A stretch of 64,000 bases of DNA. Source: Astragalus membranaceus (lineage: Eukaryota; Streptophyta; Magnoliopsida; Fabales; Fabaceae). Positions 10,602 through 22,773 of this stretch are shown here, in pieces. The translations under genes and the position numbers were made by a program. The DNA lies in contig CM076846.1 in the NCBI GenBank assembly GCA_039519185.1, positions 149,620,605-149,684,604 of the forward strand, in the 5' to 3' direction. Each line of letters begins with the position of its first letter. Position 1 is the first letter of the stretch. The notes beneath the pieces are model-generated. The model searched no databases, was not told the origin of the DNA, and saw only the letters and a program-made list of their open reading frames with translations.

Positions 10602-12057
10602 TGATAACTCTATTTAATATAGGTTATTTATGCTCCTAATACTTAAGCCAAGCCTACTTCTCAAGTAATTTTAGTACATAAATATGTGAATATATGAAAA
10701 TTAGAATAAATATAGGTTATAAATCAATTCCTTAAACCTTGGGCATAATCAAATGCCTTTGTGAATATGTTTGATGTTTTGCTTTAGCGCTGCAGTGGTA
10801 TGCTATCAAGGAGACGCTACAGCGCTATATGACGGCTGACCATTGAGATATTTGTGTGACCACTTGAGGACATGATGAGTCACCACCCTTATCTCTTCCT
10901 CTCAGCTGGATATTTTGACTTTCAAGTGGATGCTAAATTACACTTGGCGCCTCCTAAATGGAACCCATGTGATAGTTGGTGTATTCCATCATTAGCACTT
11001 TTTGTAAAGTACTTTAAGGATAATATCTAAGTCTTATGATCATCATGATATAATATTATTCTATTAAGACTTAGTTAATAGTTAGATTAATTAAGCTTGC
11101 TTCATAAAAAAGTAACGTACGTAGACAACAAGAGTTGTAACTTGGAAGAAGAACTTATTATGACATAGTAGCTTCTCTCCATTGTTATACTACCTTTAAG
11201 CTTTTATTTTTAGCATAGTTTTCTAGTCTTCATCCAAGGTTTTGCTCACGCCTCAACTTCATCCTTTGTATGCTACTTGGGATCATTGGAGTGTATCTTT
11301 TGCAACCACTCTTCTCTTGTCTTCATACGGTAATACATACTCTTTAGTTGTATTATGTTGATGGAACTTGTGATGAGCTAACTTTGTTGTAGTTGGATTG
11401 TTCTTGGTATGTAATGAACCTTGAGTAACTTTTGTATAATGTTATGATGTTTGCGTTTTATTCCTTGTGTCATAATGCTTTCAATATTGGTTTGGGAATG
11501 ATCAACTAAAACAAGATAACTTTGTGGGTACAGACATGGTTCACAAAGAGAACTCAAGGAATGATATGAATGAAAACCCTTTAAAGACATTTAAAGGAAA
11601 CACTACTCAACTCTAGACATAGGGGAGTAGTAGTTCATAAGGCAAATGTTGTAAGAGCTTAATATACAGGGGTAAAACTTATTTAGAGCCTAGACATAGG
11701 AGTCTTGTAACATAACCCTGACGAAAGTGACTGAAAGGCACGCCACCAAAACGCTACAGCGTCTACGGATTCTCAAGCGCTACAGCGTCTAAATATTATT
11801 TGAACATTACTCTTGGGAATTTGCACAACTATTGAGCTATCCAACTCACCTTTAATTACTTCAACTTAAATATTGTTTTATCACAACTTATAATGTTTAC
11901 AGCTCTTTACCTTTACTTTGTACTCAATTCTTTTCACTAAGCTTCTAATCACTTAAACTTCTTAGATTAATTCCAATCCCTGTGGGAACGAACTTTACAT
12001 ATCATTATATTACTTGTTGCGATTGTGTATACTTGCACATCTACTTTTCGCACAACA
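10602..12057 (+). mobile_element. Solo LTR, Athila-like, inside the CACTA end
   Basis: The 1456-base segment starts TGATAACTCT and ends CGCACAACA, flanked on both sides by ACTGT (10597-10601, 12058-12062), a perfect 5-base duplication. Near the end, CCCTGTGGGAACGA and TGTATACTTGCAC are typical of Athila-type LTRs. It carries two pairs of GCGCTACAGCG-like boxes. No gag or pol remains, so it arose by recombination between the two LTRs of a full element. Confidence 0.92.
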
Positions 12058-12470
12058 ACTGTTTTAGCAACTATTTTGGTGACTGTTTTGGTGACCGATT
12101 TAGCAACTGATTTGGTGACTGATTTAGTGACTGTTTTGGTGACTGATTTAGCAACTGATTTGGTGACTGATTTAGCAACTGATTTGGTGACTGATTTAGC
12201 GACTGATTTGATGACTGATTTAGCAACTGATTTGGTGACTGATTTAGCAACTGATTTAGCAACTGATTTGGTGACTGATTTAGCAACTGATTTGGTGACT
12301 GATTTGCAGCTGATTTGGTGACTGATTTGCAGCTGATTTGGTGACTGATTTGCAGCAAGTTTAGATACTATTTTAGTGACTGTTTTAATGACTGCTCAAC
12401 CAAATTTTTGAAACTGATTTGGACTATTTGATGACTAGTTTTAGCAACCAATATAGCAACTGATAGAAAA
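12058..12470. repeat. CACTA subterminal tandem array, continued
   Basis: More than a dozen 24-base units of GACTGATTTAGCAACTGATTTGGT type follow each other. Both strands give long but meaningless open frames (repeated LVTDLATD or NQSPNQLL). This part is more regular than the left end, so it seems to have expanded by tandem duplication. Confidence 0.85.
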
Positions 12471-12605
12471 ATTTAGTTAAAAACATAATAGTCATTACAT
12501 TAAAAAACATAATGTATTTGGTAAAAAAACATAATAGTCAATTTAAATTAAAACCTACATAACATAGCAATTAGTTTCTAAGTCATAACAAAATACATAA
12601 AATGT

Positions 12606-15171
12606 TTAACTCTCTTCGCCACTTTGCCCCTCTGAATTAGACTCTTCATTATCTCCGTCTTCATCATCTTCGTCATACAGCTCTTCATTAGTTGGAGGTT
12701 GTTGATACTTCATCATTTTCATCAATTTTTTTATCATCTTGTTATTTTGCTCACAGGTGTTCTTGGTGTTTGCCATTTCAACTCGAAGTTCATCTCTTTT
12801 GGTTCTCACTTATTCCAACTGATTTCTGAGTTCATTAAGCTCCTGCCTTTGCACCCACTCAGATGATGAAGAACTTGAACCGTAATAGTAAGGTCTCAGC
12901 ACTTCGGTCGAATATAGTCCATAGCCATACATCGTGTTTTTATTTACTCCAACTATACCACGCCATACATCCATCTGACTTGGTGATTTAGCTCCTTGCA
13001 AAGATGCAGTTTGGGTCTGTTTTTCCCATTCCCGTGTAAAGATCTCCTGTTGATATGGATATAAGACCAATTAATATTCAGGACACTCAAATAAATTAAA
13101 ACCAACATAAGAAACATAATAGAAATAAAAATTTATAGGTCATTACATGTGTATGTTCTGATTTTCTATCCACCCAAGTGTTATCCTTTTGATGCTGGTG
13201 TGTGCGACGAAACAAATCTATAGGCTCTGGAGGGGTTCCGTTCAGCTTCGTCTAAGAACATAAAGAAGATACAAATTAAAGAAAACTGCTAACAGATCAG
13301 GTGCAAACCAGAAAATGTGTAAAGAGCACTAAAGAAAAATATGTACTACAACAAGAAGCTAGTAATGTCATAGGTGAATTAACATTGCAAATAACCCAAG
13401 TTTTTCTAGCCCGAAAACCATTAATCTAAAATCTGAATACTGAAGTTTAATGGGTTCAACCAAAATACCAAGACCAATAACAAAAATGAGTGAAAAATAA
13501 GAAGTTCAGTTTTATACCACTCTAACATAATCCATTAAGCGAAACACAAAATACCCGTATATCAGCTAATATGGTTCCACTAATATGTAGTAGTTTGACT
13601 AAAAATTGACAAAACAAGATGTTTTCATACACTGAAGCAAACCATTGTAAAATAATTTGACTGAACCAAAACAATAAGCAAAAAGGTGCAAGAACCCGAA
13701 AGTCCACTCTGAAACACAAAATTCAAACTTCAATTCAAACAATTATACCAAAACAAATGAAATCATTAGCAATAGCAAATATTGTGACTAATCATATTTA
13801 AGTTTTGGATTCTGTTACATTGCTCTACCAGATTCCAATTGTTATTAACTAACTGGGATTTAGAAATCTGTTACAATCTCAGCAACTAACCAGAAACTAA
13901 ATCAGAAACTAAATTGTATTCTAATTGTTTTCTCTTACACTAACCAGCAACTAACCAACAACTAACCAAAAAACTAACCAACAACTAACCAGAAACTAAC
14001 CAGCAACTAACAAGCAACTAACCAGAAACTAAACCAGATTCCAATTGTTTTCTCTTACACTAACCAGAAACTAAATCCAGCCAATGAAACTAAATCAGAA
14101 ACTAAATTGTCAATGCAACTTTATTAAATCTTGGGAGTTTAGTCCACTCTTTGTCCATGAATGTGTGGCTGAATTGAAAGGTGATCTTATGGATAAGGAG
14201 AAAACATTGCTGAACATATTAGAAGAGAATGAAATGCTGAAGAACATCTTAAGTGAGAGATCTATGTCTTTTTGATCACAACTACTACAACAATAATGTG
14301 CAGAAGAACATATAACTTTGTATCATTGTTTGTGGAAGGCACAATAAGGTATAGGACTGAGAAATGGAAGCTTTACCATATTAGCTCTATGTTGAGATGT
14401 GGTGATTGAGCCACAAGTGTGAAGCGGCGCTCCTAAACCTCCACAATCAGATGCTCGATTTGTTTTCGCTTGGATGCTCTTCTTTTTGAATGTTGGAGTT
14501 CGCCAAATATCCCATAATTTAAGCCACACACTCTCTCCAAGCCAACCCAGTTTGTTCATTGTGCCACCAGCACAAGCCTTGTTGAGATTGTTTTTCATTA
14601 TTGCCGCACCTCGACTCTCAAAGTTCTTTCTTGCCCGCCAATCATCCGGTGGACAAATAGAAAATTTTAGCTGTATAAAAGAAAAAAGAAGTAAGCTAAA
14701 TTTAAAATGAATCAAGATATCGAAACTAAACCCAATAATTACACATGAAACATACCTTAAACTCTTCAAACCATTCATCTCTTGTCTTGATGGGTATATT
14801 TTTCCATGAAACCCATGGATCGGTAAAATGACTCTTGAGGATTTCTACAATCCCATTAGCAGCCGTGTGTGAAGGTAAGAATCCACAAACAATACATATA
14901 AATGGTTACAAGTTTTTATAGTTTCCTCAAATATCTAATAACTAGAAAAAATAATATAATACCCTTTTCCTTCAAGGTACAGAATTGGCTTGCCATCATT
15001 GCTCTGTGTCTCCGATGCAACAGCAGTTTCACTAGTTTCCATGTTAAGTTCATCATTAGAAAAAGATGGTTGTGAATTGCATGGTGAATCCACTCCTCTT
15101 ATCGAAGGTGGAGGAGTGATGGTTGTGAACAACATCATAAACCATACTCTCCAATCTACTATAGTGTTCAT
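12606..15171 (-). pseudogene. TnpA-type (Transposase_24 family) gene remnant of the CACTA
   Basis: Exon-like pieces in order on the minus strand: proline/serine start with ITPPPSIRGVD near 15110, then FLPSHTAANGIVEIL and DPWVSWKNIPIKTRDEWFEEF at 14880-14760, then DDWRARKNFESRG...NRASDCGGLGAPLHTCGS at 14660-14400 (the diagnostic Transposase_24 signature), then PPEPIDLFRRTHQHQ near 13200, and a last exon from 13070 with WRGIVGVNKNTMYG and an acidic tail. A TAA at 12810-12812 splits the last exon. The TnpA-type protein binds subterminal repeats. Introns between pieces look normal, but the gene start is lost. Confidence 0.75.
13855..14060. repeat. Tandem repeat of ACTAACCAG units in a CACTA intron
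   Basis: ACTAACCAGCAACTAACC and close variants repeat about twelve times in two clusters. Next to it, 14084-14275 has a short plus-strand frame ending in a charged coil (VAELKGDLMDKEKTLLNIL). This might be a captured exon but is too short to support. Confidence 0.6.
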
Positions 15172-15436
15172 TTTGTCCCTTTTGTGCAGTGGTAGTATTC
15201 CTATGATGAGTATTAACTTTTGCCTTCAACTCCGGATCACTTTCTCCATGGCATGTCCAATACCAATAATTAGGTTTAAATCCCTTACTATAAAGATGAA
15301 CTTTAACTAGTTCGGCATCTAGATGATCCATATTTTTGCATCGAGGACAAGGACATCTAATTTGATTATTTGACACCCCTTCTTGTTTGCATGCAAAAGA
15401 AATAAATTCCTTTACCCCTTCTTCAAGAGCATGCAC
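15123..15436 (-). pseudogene. TnpD-type transposase, N-terminal domain only
   Basis: EGVKEFISFACKQ, IRCPCPRCKN and GFKPNYWYWTCHGE give the transposase-associated domain that starts TnpD-type proteins. The DDE transposase and later domains are absent. The frame runs straight into the TnpA-type start, so an internal deletion joined the two genes. This copy cannot make transposase. Confidence 0.8.
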
Positions 15437-15439
15437 AAA

Positions 15440-17243
15440 TTAAACAAATCATGGACAAGTTCGTTGGCTGAAGATGATAATCTAAGGAAAAAACATTGTA
15501 GTGCTTATGCTTATGAAAGCAAACTCTTCCCTATATCATTTATCTAGCACAAAATGCAATGCTTTTTTGAGTGCTTGGTATGAAGCATAATAAAAACCAT
15601 TGTGGTTTTTCAATTCTTCCTCTTTCTTTTGTGTCACATTACTTCATTCAAAGCTTAGTAGAGCAAAAATCACTCCTAATCAAACAATTAATCAGGAACA
15701 TTCAACCATATCTTAGTTCATACCATCCACATAACATGAATCATTCAAATAATGCAAGAAGAATTAAACTAAGAACTAGGATTTGGTTAAAGTAATCATT
15801 CCAAATTGCAATTTGGCACCCATCATAAAATTGCTTCAAAATTATATAAAATCTTCATTCCACATCAATACATCACATTGAGCAGCTAACATATATTCAT
15901 CATCATAGCATTTTCATATTTTATCTTATCAAATCTAACACGTGAACTCAATTCATTTCTAGACTTGATATGTAATCCAATCTTTCCCAAACATAATGAA
16001 TTCATCTCTTATAAGTAAATAACCATTAAACCATCATATTCATGATAACACACAGAGGAGTTGAGGTAGGCTTGCTAAACAATGCAAAAGAAGGCAAAAT
16101 ATCAAAGAAACAACTCTAAGAACAGATGGAAACACGACTAGTCGTGTTTTTAAAACAAGACTGTGTTTTTGGTTTCCAAAAACAATTGCATCAACCTCGA
16201 TAGTGTTTCCTCTGATGTTACCAGAAACTGCTGTTATGGTCCCCTTACTTCAATTGACTAATTCATAGCCTTTCCAACAAAATATATATACAAAAGAACG
16301 GTTAATTCACTATCAATGGAAAAAATTGTGATTTTGAAATAACATAAAACTTCAATTTATTTCAAACTGTGTTTGTGAAACAATTAACATTCAAAATGAC
16401 ATGCAATTGGTTTAACTTCATATTTGAACACAATCTCAACAAGGAATTCGAATCTAACCGGTGAGCATTCACCAATTCAGGTTTTTAACACCCTTTAGAA
16501 ACACAATCATTATCATACCTACATGCAACACATTTCCAGAACTTGCAATCACTTAAGATTTAATCATCACAGAACATAAGCAAAACAAAAGGTAGAAGAA
16601 TTCACTTGAATCCCTACACTTCAATCCATCAAAATCAATGACATCATCATTCCCTAAATATTCACTAAACATGTTTCATAACTTAATGTAAAATCCTCAA
16701 CGTATTGATTTCATGATTTTCAACTGAACACAATTCCAGAATTTTCATTTCAAGCCTAAAGGACATTCAATCATAAAAGCATTTTCATCAAGGTTCAATT
16801 TTTGTCACAAAAGAAGAAGGAAAATTCTATGCAAATAGAATCATTTTCCAATTAATATCTTACAAGGTAATATTAATTGCAGAATATTCGCATGGACTTT
16901 TCTTGGTCTTCTCCGACGAATATTACCTTCTTCCAATTAATATCTCACAAGGTAATAATCTTAGCATGGACTTTTCTTGCACAGAAGACCAAAAATTATG
17001 CAACTGATGAAAGACAAAGAGTACTAACCAGAAATACGAAACCAAGCAATCAGAACATCCACGAAGACAAGACGCGTGAATCTGCCGCTGTCGTCAACCT
17101 GTTTATGCAGCCAAAAGCAAAAACTTTACAATGGTGAAATTTGTTTAACAAAAATCAAAATAAACTGCATAGGATACTAACCAAAATTTTGTAACAAAGG
17201 TTTCAAAAATACACAAACCTTCAGATGAGAGATTAGGGATTAG
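15440..17243. other. AT-rich 5' side of the CACTA genes, no gene seen
   Basis: No credible coding frame is present. A block of about 50 bases is duplicated at 16847-16905 and 16932-16979, sharing CCAATTAATATCT and GCATGGACTTTTCTTG. Confidence 0.6.
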
Positions 17244-17585
17244 GGATTTTGTAACAAAGCGATTTGTAACAATCCTTTTGCGATTAGGGATTCAGATCAA
17301 GAAATTGGCTCTTTACGCAGAAGAAAGAAGAAGATAACGATCCGGAAGACACGCGCCAAGTCGGAGAAGACGGTACAGAATATTCGTCGGAATATAACCG
17401 TTCACGGTGATAGCGACGATGCTGCGGGGAGGAAGAAGGAGAATATGATGGCAGGCGAGGGTTCCAGTGTGGCGGAGACGCGGGAAGCGGCACTGATGGA
17501 GCGTGATTTGGCAGCGAAGGAGGTGGAGAGATTGAGGAATGTTGTGAGGAGGCAGAGGAAAGAGCGTGGTTACTGGAAACATTAG
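17244..17585 (+). other. Unidentified open stretch inside the CACTA, possible captured exon
   Basis: An uninterrupted plus-strand frame, opposite to the CACTA genes, codes about 113 residues with no early ATG. It is strongly basic (RRRKKKITIRKTRAKSEKT), then a charged helix-like stretch (MERDLAAKEVERLRNVVRR) ending in TAG at 17583. Base composition is GC-richer than its surroundings. A CTTTACGCAG at 17311-17320 could be a splice acceptor. The protein is not recognised. It may be a captured host exon or chance; the reverse strand is also open over part of it with low-complexity serine/proline. Confidence 0.3.
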
Positions 17586-17652
17586 TTTTTTTTTTATATA
17601 TCCTCTCAAGGCTCAACGTTAATTCCTAAGTTAGTGGACTAATTTTTTTTTT

Positions 17653-18991
17653 GGCTTAAAGGTACTTTTAGTCCCTGCAAATGTCAAAATAATCCAGTTT
17701 AGTCCCTGCAATTCCAAAACTTTTAAAATAGTCCCTGCAATTACTAAACGTTACTACTTTTAGTCCCTGCTGTTAGTTAATGGTTAACACTGTTATCTTT
17801 TGATGATGTGGCAGCCAACAGGGATGCCACTGTTCTCTCTTCTTCCATCTTCTCTCTGCTTCTTCTTCTTCTTCTTCCATCTTCTCTCTTCTTCTTCTTC
17901 TTCTTCTTCTTCCATCTTCTTCTTCTTCCATCTTCTCTCTTCTTCCATCTTCTCAATTAAAAATAAAAAATTAAACCAATACTTACTCAATAACAAAACC
18001 CAGAACTTCATCGTCTAGATCTTCCATCTTGGTCTACAACAATCCAAACAGCACCCAAGATTGAATGAAACAACAAAACGGAAGGGATTAAAAAACACAG
18101 CAACAAAAGAGGGTGAGAATAATAATAAATAGTAAAAGAAAATACACCACACTATCCACATCATCACAACCAGATCTACTTTGTCCCTCTTCCCTACTCC
18201 TTCTCAAACAATCTGTTTCTCACTCATATTGGCATCAACGGGCATTGACATTCTATTGTTGTTGTACAAAAATATCTGTTATGTCAAAGAAGCCACATTT
18301 TTTGCTTCTCAAAATACCGAAGGGTGAAATTCCAGTGTCTCAAAAGTCTCTCCGTTACCAATGTCTCAAAAGAATGGTGAGAAACAACGTTGATTGGAGC
18401 ACTGCACTTCGCTCTCAGTCTCTCTCGATTCCAAATTTCTTTTCTTCCATAATTTCTCTTGCGATTCCAGATTTGGAACGATGAAATGATCCAGATTTCT
18501 CTTCGCGATGAAACGATTTCTTCTTCTTCTTCTTAAATTTCGTTTTGTTGTTTCGTTCTGGATGTGGGTTTTCGTTTTCGATTTGTTGTTTCGTTCTGAT
18601 GGCAGATGTTGGATGATGTTGTTTCGTTTTCGTTTTGGACGATGAAGTTCTGGGATGATGGCAGATCTGGATTTTGTTTTGGATGAGTTTCTGGATTCTT
18701 ACATGGAAGAAGATGAACCAGAAGTGTTTTATTTTTATTGAGAGAGAAAGTGAAATTGAGAGAGTAATGACACATCACCAAATACAAAACACGTGTCTGC
18801 ATACGTGTAATGACACATCACCTACAAATGCTGCCACATCATCAAAACATAACGGTGTCAAAACTAAACTAACAGCAGGGACTAAAGGAGTAACGTTTAG
18901 TAATTGCAAGGACTATTTTAAAAGTTTTGGAATTGCAGGGACTAAACTGGATTATTTTGACAATTGCAGGGACTAAAAGTACCTTTAAGCC
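17653..18991. mobile_element. Mutator-type MITE with long terminal inverted repeats
   Basis: Inverted repeats of about 160 bases begin GGCTTAAAGGTACTTTTAG and match almost base for base at both ends. Flanks are runs of T that can supply a 9-base duplication. Each arm contains four TAGTCCCTGCAA-type boxes. The core has a TTC/CTT microsatellite (about 17858-17955) and no transposase. It sits inside the CACTA at 10349-19375. Confidence 0.88.
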
Positions 18992-19104
18992 TTTTTTTTT
19001 TTGAGGAAAAAGAGGGTAGTGGGAAATAGAGGGAACGGAATTTTGTTAAAATAAATGTGGGAAATAAATTTTTTGTTAAAAAAACAGAGGGAATCGAATT
19101 TTTT

Positions 19105-19375
19105 GGTGGAAGGTTAGCGACCGAAAAATCAATCACAAATATCAGCGACCATAAAATCGGTCACTATGCAAAAAAATATTTTATACATGGAATCGGTCTC
19201 TAAATCGGTCGCTACTAGTAACCGGAAAAACGGTCTCTAAAGCTAGCGACCGAAAAATCGGTCACTAAGCAAAAAGTATTTTATTCCTATTGAATCGGTC
19301 TCTAAATCGGTTGCTAAAGTGACCAATTTGTTTTGGTCGCTAAATCAGTCACTATTTAGCGAATTTCTAGTAGTG
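19105..19375. repeat. CACTA subterminal repeats, right end
   Basis: AGCGACCGAAAAATCGGTCACTA and related units (each half shorter than 20 bases) face both ways up to the terminal TAGTG. The composition matches the left end and confirms the element limits. Confidence 0.85.
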
Positions 19376-19378
19376 GTT

Positions 19379-20693
19379 GTTGTTCACTGGATTGTACAGC
19401 TTATATATATTGTCCTGTAGAGTGATACCCTACAAGAATCATAGGATTGCTCTTGTCATCCAGTTTCTTTCTTCTAGCATCTGGGATATGTTTGTAGCAG
19501 AGTGAACCAAACACTCTCAGATGCCCTACACTGGGTTTCTTGCCAGACCATACCTCAATTGGAACCACATTATTGAGCTTTTTTGTTGGACACATATTTA
19601 AAATATAAGCTGCGTTTGCCACAGGCTCACCCCACAGATTTCTTGGCATCTTCATTTCCTTTAGCATGCACCTTGCCATGTCCATTATCATTCTATTTCT
19701 CCTCTCAGCTACTTCATTATGTTGAGGAGTATAAGGGGCAGTCACTTCATGGTCAATACCATGCTCTTCACAGTAGTTCTTAAACTCAGTAGAGTTGTAT
19801 TCTCCACCACCATCATTTCTCAGTATTTTCAACTTGCAGCCACTTTGTCTTTCTGCAAACACCCTGAACTTCTTAAACTGTTCCAGTACTTCACTCTTGG
19901 CCTTAATGAGATAAATCCACAACATCCTTGTAAACTCATCCACAAATGTTACAAAATACTTGTTTCCACCTAATGAGGGAACCTCAAGTGGACCACATAC
20001 ATCAGAATGCACCACTCCTAAAGCTTGAGTAGCTCTTGGAGGAAATTCTAGTGCAAAGGGCAGCCTTGCTTGCTTGCTTCTCATACACACATCACATGCC
20101 TTGTCACATGTTGTGACCTTTGGCACACCAATCACTATATTCTTGGACTTCAAATGTTCTAAACTTCTATAGTTTAGGTGTCCATATCTTCTGTGCCACA
20201 GAGTACTCTCCTTATCACCATCAGTTGCACAGTGTGTTTCAGTTGCATTGATGTTAACCTTAAAGGTCTTGTTCTTCTCTAAAGGGGACTTCAGAACCAA
20301 TCTCTTATCTCTGTCATACAACCATAGCATTCCATATTCCATATTCACTGAATATCCCTTCTCTATGAGCTGACCTACACTCATTAGGTTACTCTTCATC
20401 CCGGGCACATACCGCACATCTTCAATCAAGACAGATTTACTATCTTCAATTTCCACCAGAATATTTCCCATGCCCTCTGCTGTCAAATATCTGTCATCTG
20501 CAAGCCTTATCTTAGTCCTCTTGCTACTGTCAAAGTTAACTAGCCATTGTTTATTTCCAGTCATATCGTTGGAACACCCTGTATCCATATACCATAGCTC
20601 TATTATCACTGAGTCATCTGCTGTAGTCACCATCAGCAGCACTAGATCATCATCCGAATCTCCTTTGGCTATGTTAGCTTCTTCTTTCTTATT
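19379..20693 (-). pseudogene. Copia protease and integrase part of pol
   Basis: A 413-residue open stretch starts with the aspartic protease, active site DTG in WYMDTGCSND. The integrase zinc motif follows (HRRYGHLN...CDVCMRSKQ), then the catalytic core with D in VVHSDVCGPL, D in LRNDGGGEY and E in HNEVAERRNR. The second motif is usually SDNGGE; here it reads RNDGGGE. The frame fails at GYHSTGQYI, where extra TA units shift the expected YKLYNPVNN. A few codons later the CACTA insertion begins. Confidence 0.9.
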
Positions 20694-21208
20694 TTATTTA
20701 TTTGACCAACACTCATCAGCAAAGTGGCCAAACTTATCACAATTAAAACATTGTATCTTTCTCTTATCAAATTTCTCTTTCCCTTTCTGATTATTCTTAT
20801 ATTTCTTTCCCCATTGGTTAGAGGATTCTGATTTCTCAGCACTATTATCACTATTCTTCTTCTTCTTATTCTCTAACCATGCTTGCTTATTACTCTTCCA
20901 CTTATTTTCTTTCCAATTTGGCTTATCATTATTATTCTTCTTATAGGTCTGAGCCTTAAGAGCTTGCTCAGTCTCCTTCTCAGAACATCTCCCAGTCACT
21001 CACAATTCATGTGCCTCTAGATTTCTTTGCAACCCATCAATTTTCATTGTACTAGTATCCTTAGACTGTTCTATTGCAAATACAATAAAATCAAATTGAG
21101 CAGTTAGGGATCTAAGTACCTTCTCAACAATCGATTGCTCAGTCATCGTTTCTCCACACGTTTTCATCTCATTTGTGACTGTAACCACATGTGCAATATA
21201 GTCTGCGA

Positions 21209-22773
21209 TGACGTAAGCCCACATCTATGAAGCCCCGATACTTCAAAAATGGAGACGTACCCGTATCGAATACGTATCCGATACCGATACGCACCCGATA
21301 CTTCCCGATACGTACCCAAAGAGTATCTAATAATTTTTTAATTCTTTTTAAAAAATATTTGACTCGATACTTTTCAGATACATCTTTGATACTTCTTACC
21401 AACTAAGGATACTTCTCAGATACTTTTTCGATACCTCTTACCAGCTAAGCACATGATTGTCACTCATATATGATACACTTGAATACCTCAATAACTAAAA
21501 GACAAAATTATATGTTTTTTTGTAATACAATAATAGAAGAAATAATACATTGTGATATGAGTGGGATAAATATACGTAACTATCTCTACTTGATAAGATC
21601 ACAAGTATTTATTTCTACAATGTGATGAATATATATTGACTAATGATATGCTTATGTTTTATTGACCAAATACGTACTAATATGAATATCTTAGTCTATA
21701 AAAAGTCATCTATTTCTGCCACTGACTATTCGTATTATACGATTTCGGGTGGTCTCAGTTATTTGTCCACCATTACTTTTTATGACTAGTCACTCATACA
21801 TAGGTGTGTCGGTTGTCCTCTTCCTTTCATCCATATATTTTCTGTGTGATTTTTTTTATCTATTTGGGCAGTTTTTTTTCATATCTATAAAATGCAATAT
21901 TTCAGTTTTTCATCTTTGTTTTTTTCTATTTGTGTTTCTATTCTATTTTATTTTTTCTGTTATGTTTTTATATATTTAAATTTTAATTTAATTTTTTATT
22001 AAAGTATCCCAGCCGTGTCGTATCTTGATTTTCAAAATTTTCCTGTATCCCCTTATCCGTATCATGTCGTATCCCGTATCGTATCCGGTATCCAGGCTTC
22101 ATAGGCCCACATGCATGGCTAGCCTACTCATGAGAGCTTGGATGGAAGTCACAAATATCATGACTTGTAATTACCAAGGTTACTTTGGGAAATTCCTAGA
22201 CATCCCAAACTCTTGGGTTTTCTATTTCCTTGTAATAGTTTTCAATAAATGTAGGATTTAATTTCTAGTGTAATGTGGTTTTGATTTGAGCCTTGTTGGC
22301 AATAGAATAGCTTAAGGTCTTTAGTTACTTTGATGTGGCCATGGACAATGTTTTCCTATCTCTAAGTGGATTGTATGTTGCGCTTAGGATCCATTAAACT
22401 CAACATATAAATACTATTCCACTCCTTGTAATTGGAAGGCTTTGATGAAATAAAATTTTGATTTTTGAGCGCATAGTTTTCTCTCCTTTGCTTCTTGGAA
22501 TGGAACCTTGAGCACCTACCTTTGGGGCTTGGAGAAGCTCAAATCGGCGTGTGGTCTTCATCTTCTTCCCAAGGAAGAAGTGGCGGACATCATTCTCCAC
22601 TTCATCTCTATTCTTTCCACATTTGATTCTTTCTTCACTTTTGTGTTCTTCAAGTAAGTGTCATGATCTAATCTTGAAATTGTATTCATGTTCATCATCA
22701 TGACTTAGAGATTCATAGAGATTTGTAATTTTCTAGATCCTAAATTTAGTGATGCATGTGTGGATTCACATCA
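21209..22773 (+). mobile_element. Solo LTR in the copia gag gene
   Basis: The segment runs TGACGTAAGCCC...GATTCACATCA with the duplication TGCGA at 21204-21208 and 22774-22778. After removing the nested hAT MITE it is 677 bases long. It has a TATAAATA box near 22406 and TG...CA borders but no coding sequence. Family unknown. Confidence 0.85.
21225..22104. mobile_element. hAT-type MITE nested in the solo LTR
   Basis: Terminal inverted repeats CTATGAAGCC / GGCTTCATAG and a perfect 8-base duplication GCCCACAT (21217-21224, 22105-22112) mark it as hAT-type. Subterminal regions are rich in CGTATCC and GATACG in both orientations. No transposase frame is present. Confidence 0.93.

Larger units (their letters stand above)
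10349..19375 (-). mobile_element. CACTA (En/Spm) transposon inserted in the copia pol gene
   Basis: It begins CACTACAAAAAAATG and ends AGAAATTC-related ...TTTCTAGTAGTG, with the 3-base target duplication GTT at 10346-10348 and 19376-19378. The ends carry many GACCGATTTAG / CGGTCACTA subterminal repeats. Inside, on the minus strand, are remnants of TnpD-type (15436-15123) and TnpA-type (15171-12606) genes. It holds a solo LTR (10602-12057) and a Mutator MITE (17653-18991). Excision restores the copia reading frame region, which confirms the borders. Confidence 0.95.

Noticed and set aside
12025..12358. Long open frames on both strands coding repeated LVTDLATD or NQSPNQLL
   Set aside because: They come from a 24-base tandem array in a CACTA subterminal region; a unit divisible by three keeps every frame open.
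14323..14778. One uninterrupted 151-residue protein
   Set aside because: Only the middle (DDWRARKNFES to TTSQHRANM) matches the TnpA family; the hydrophobic start is an intron read through.
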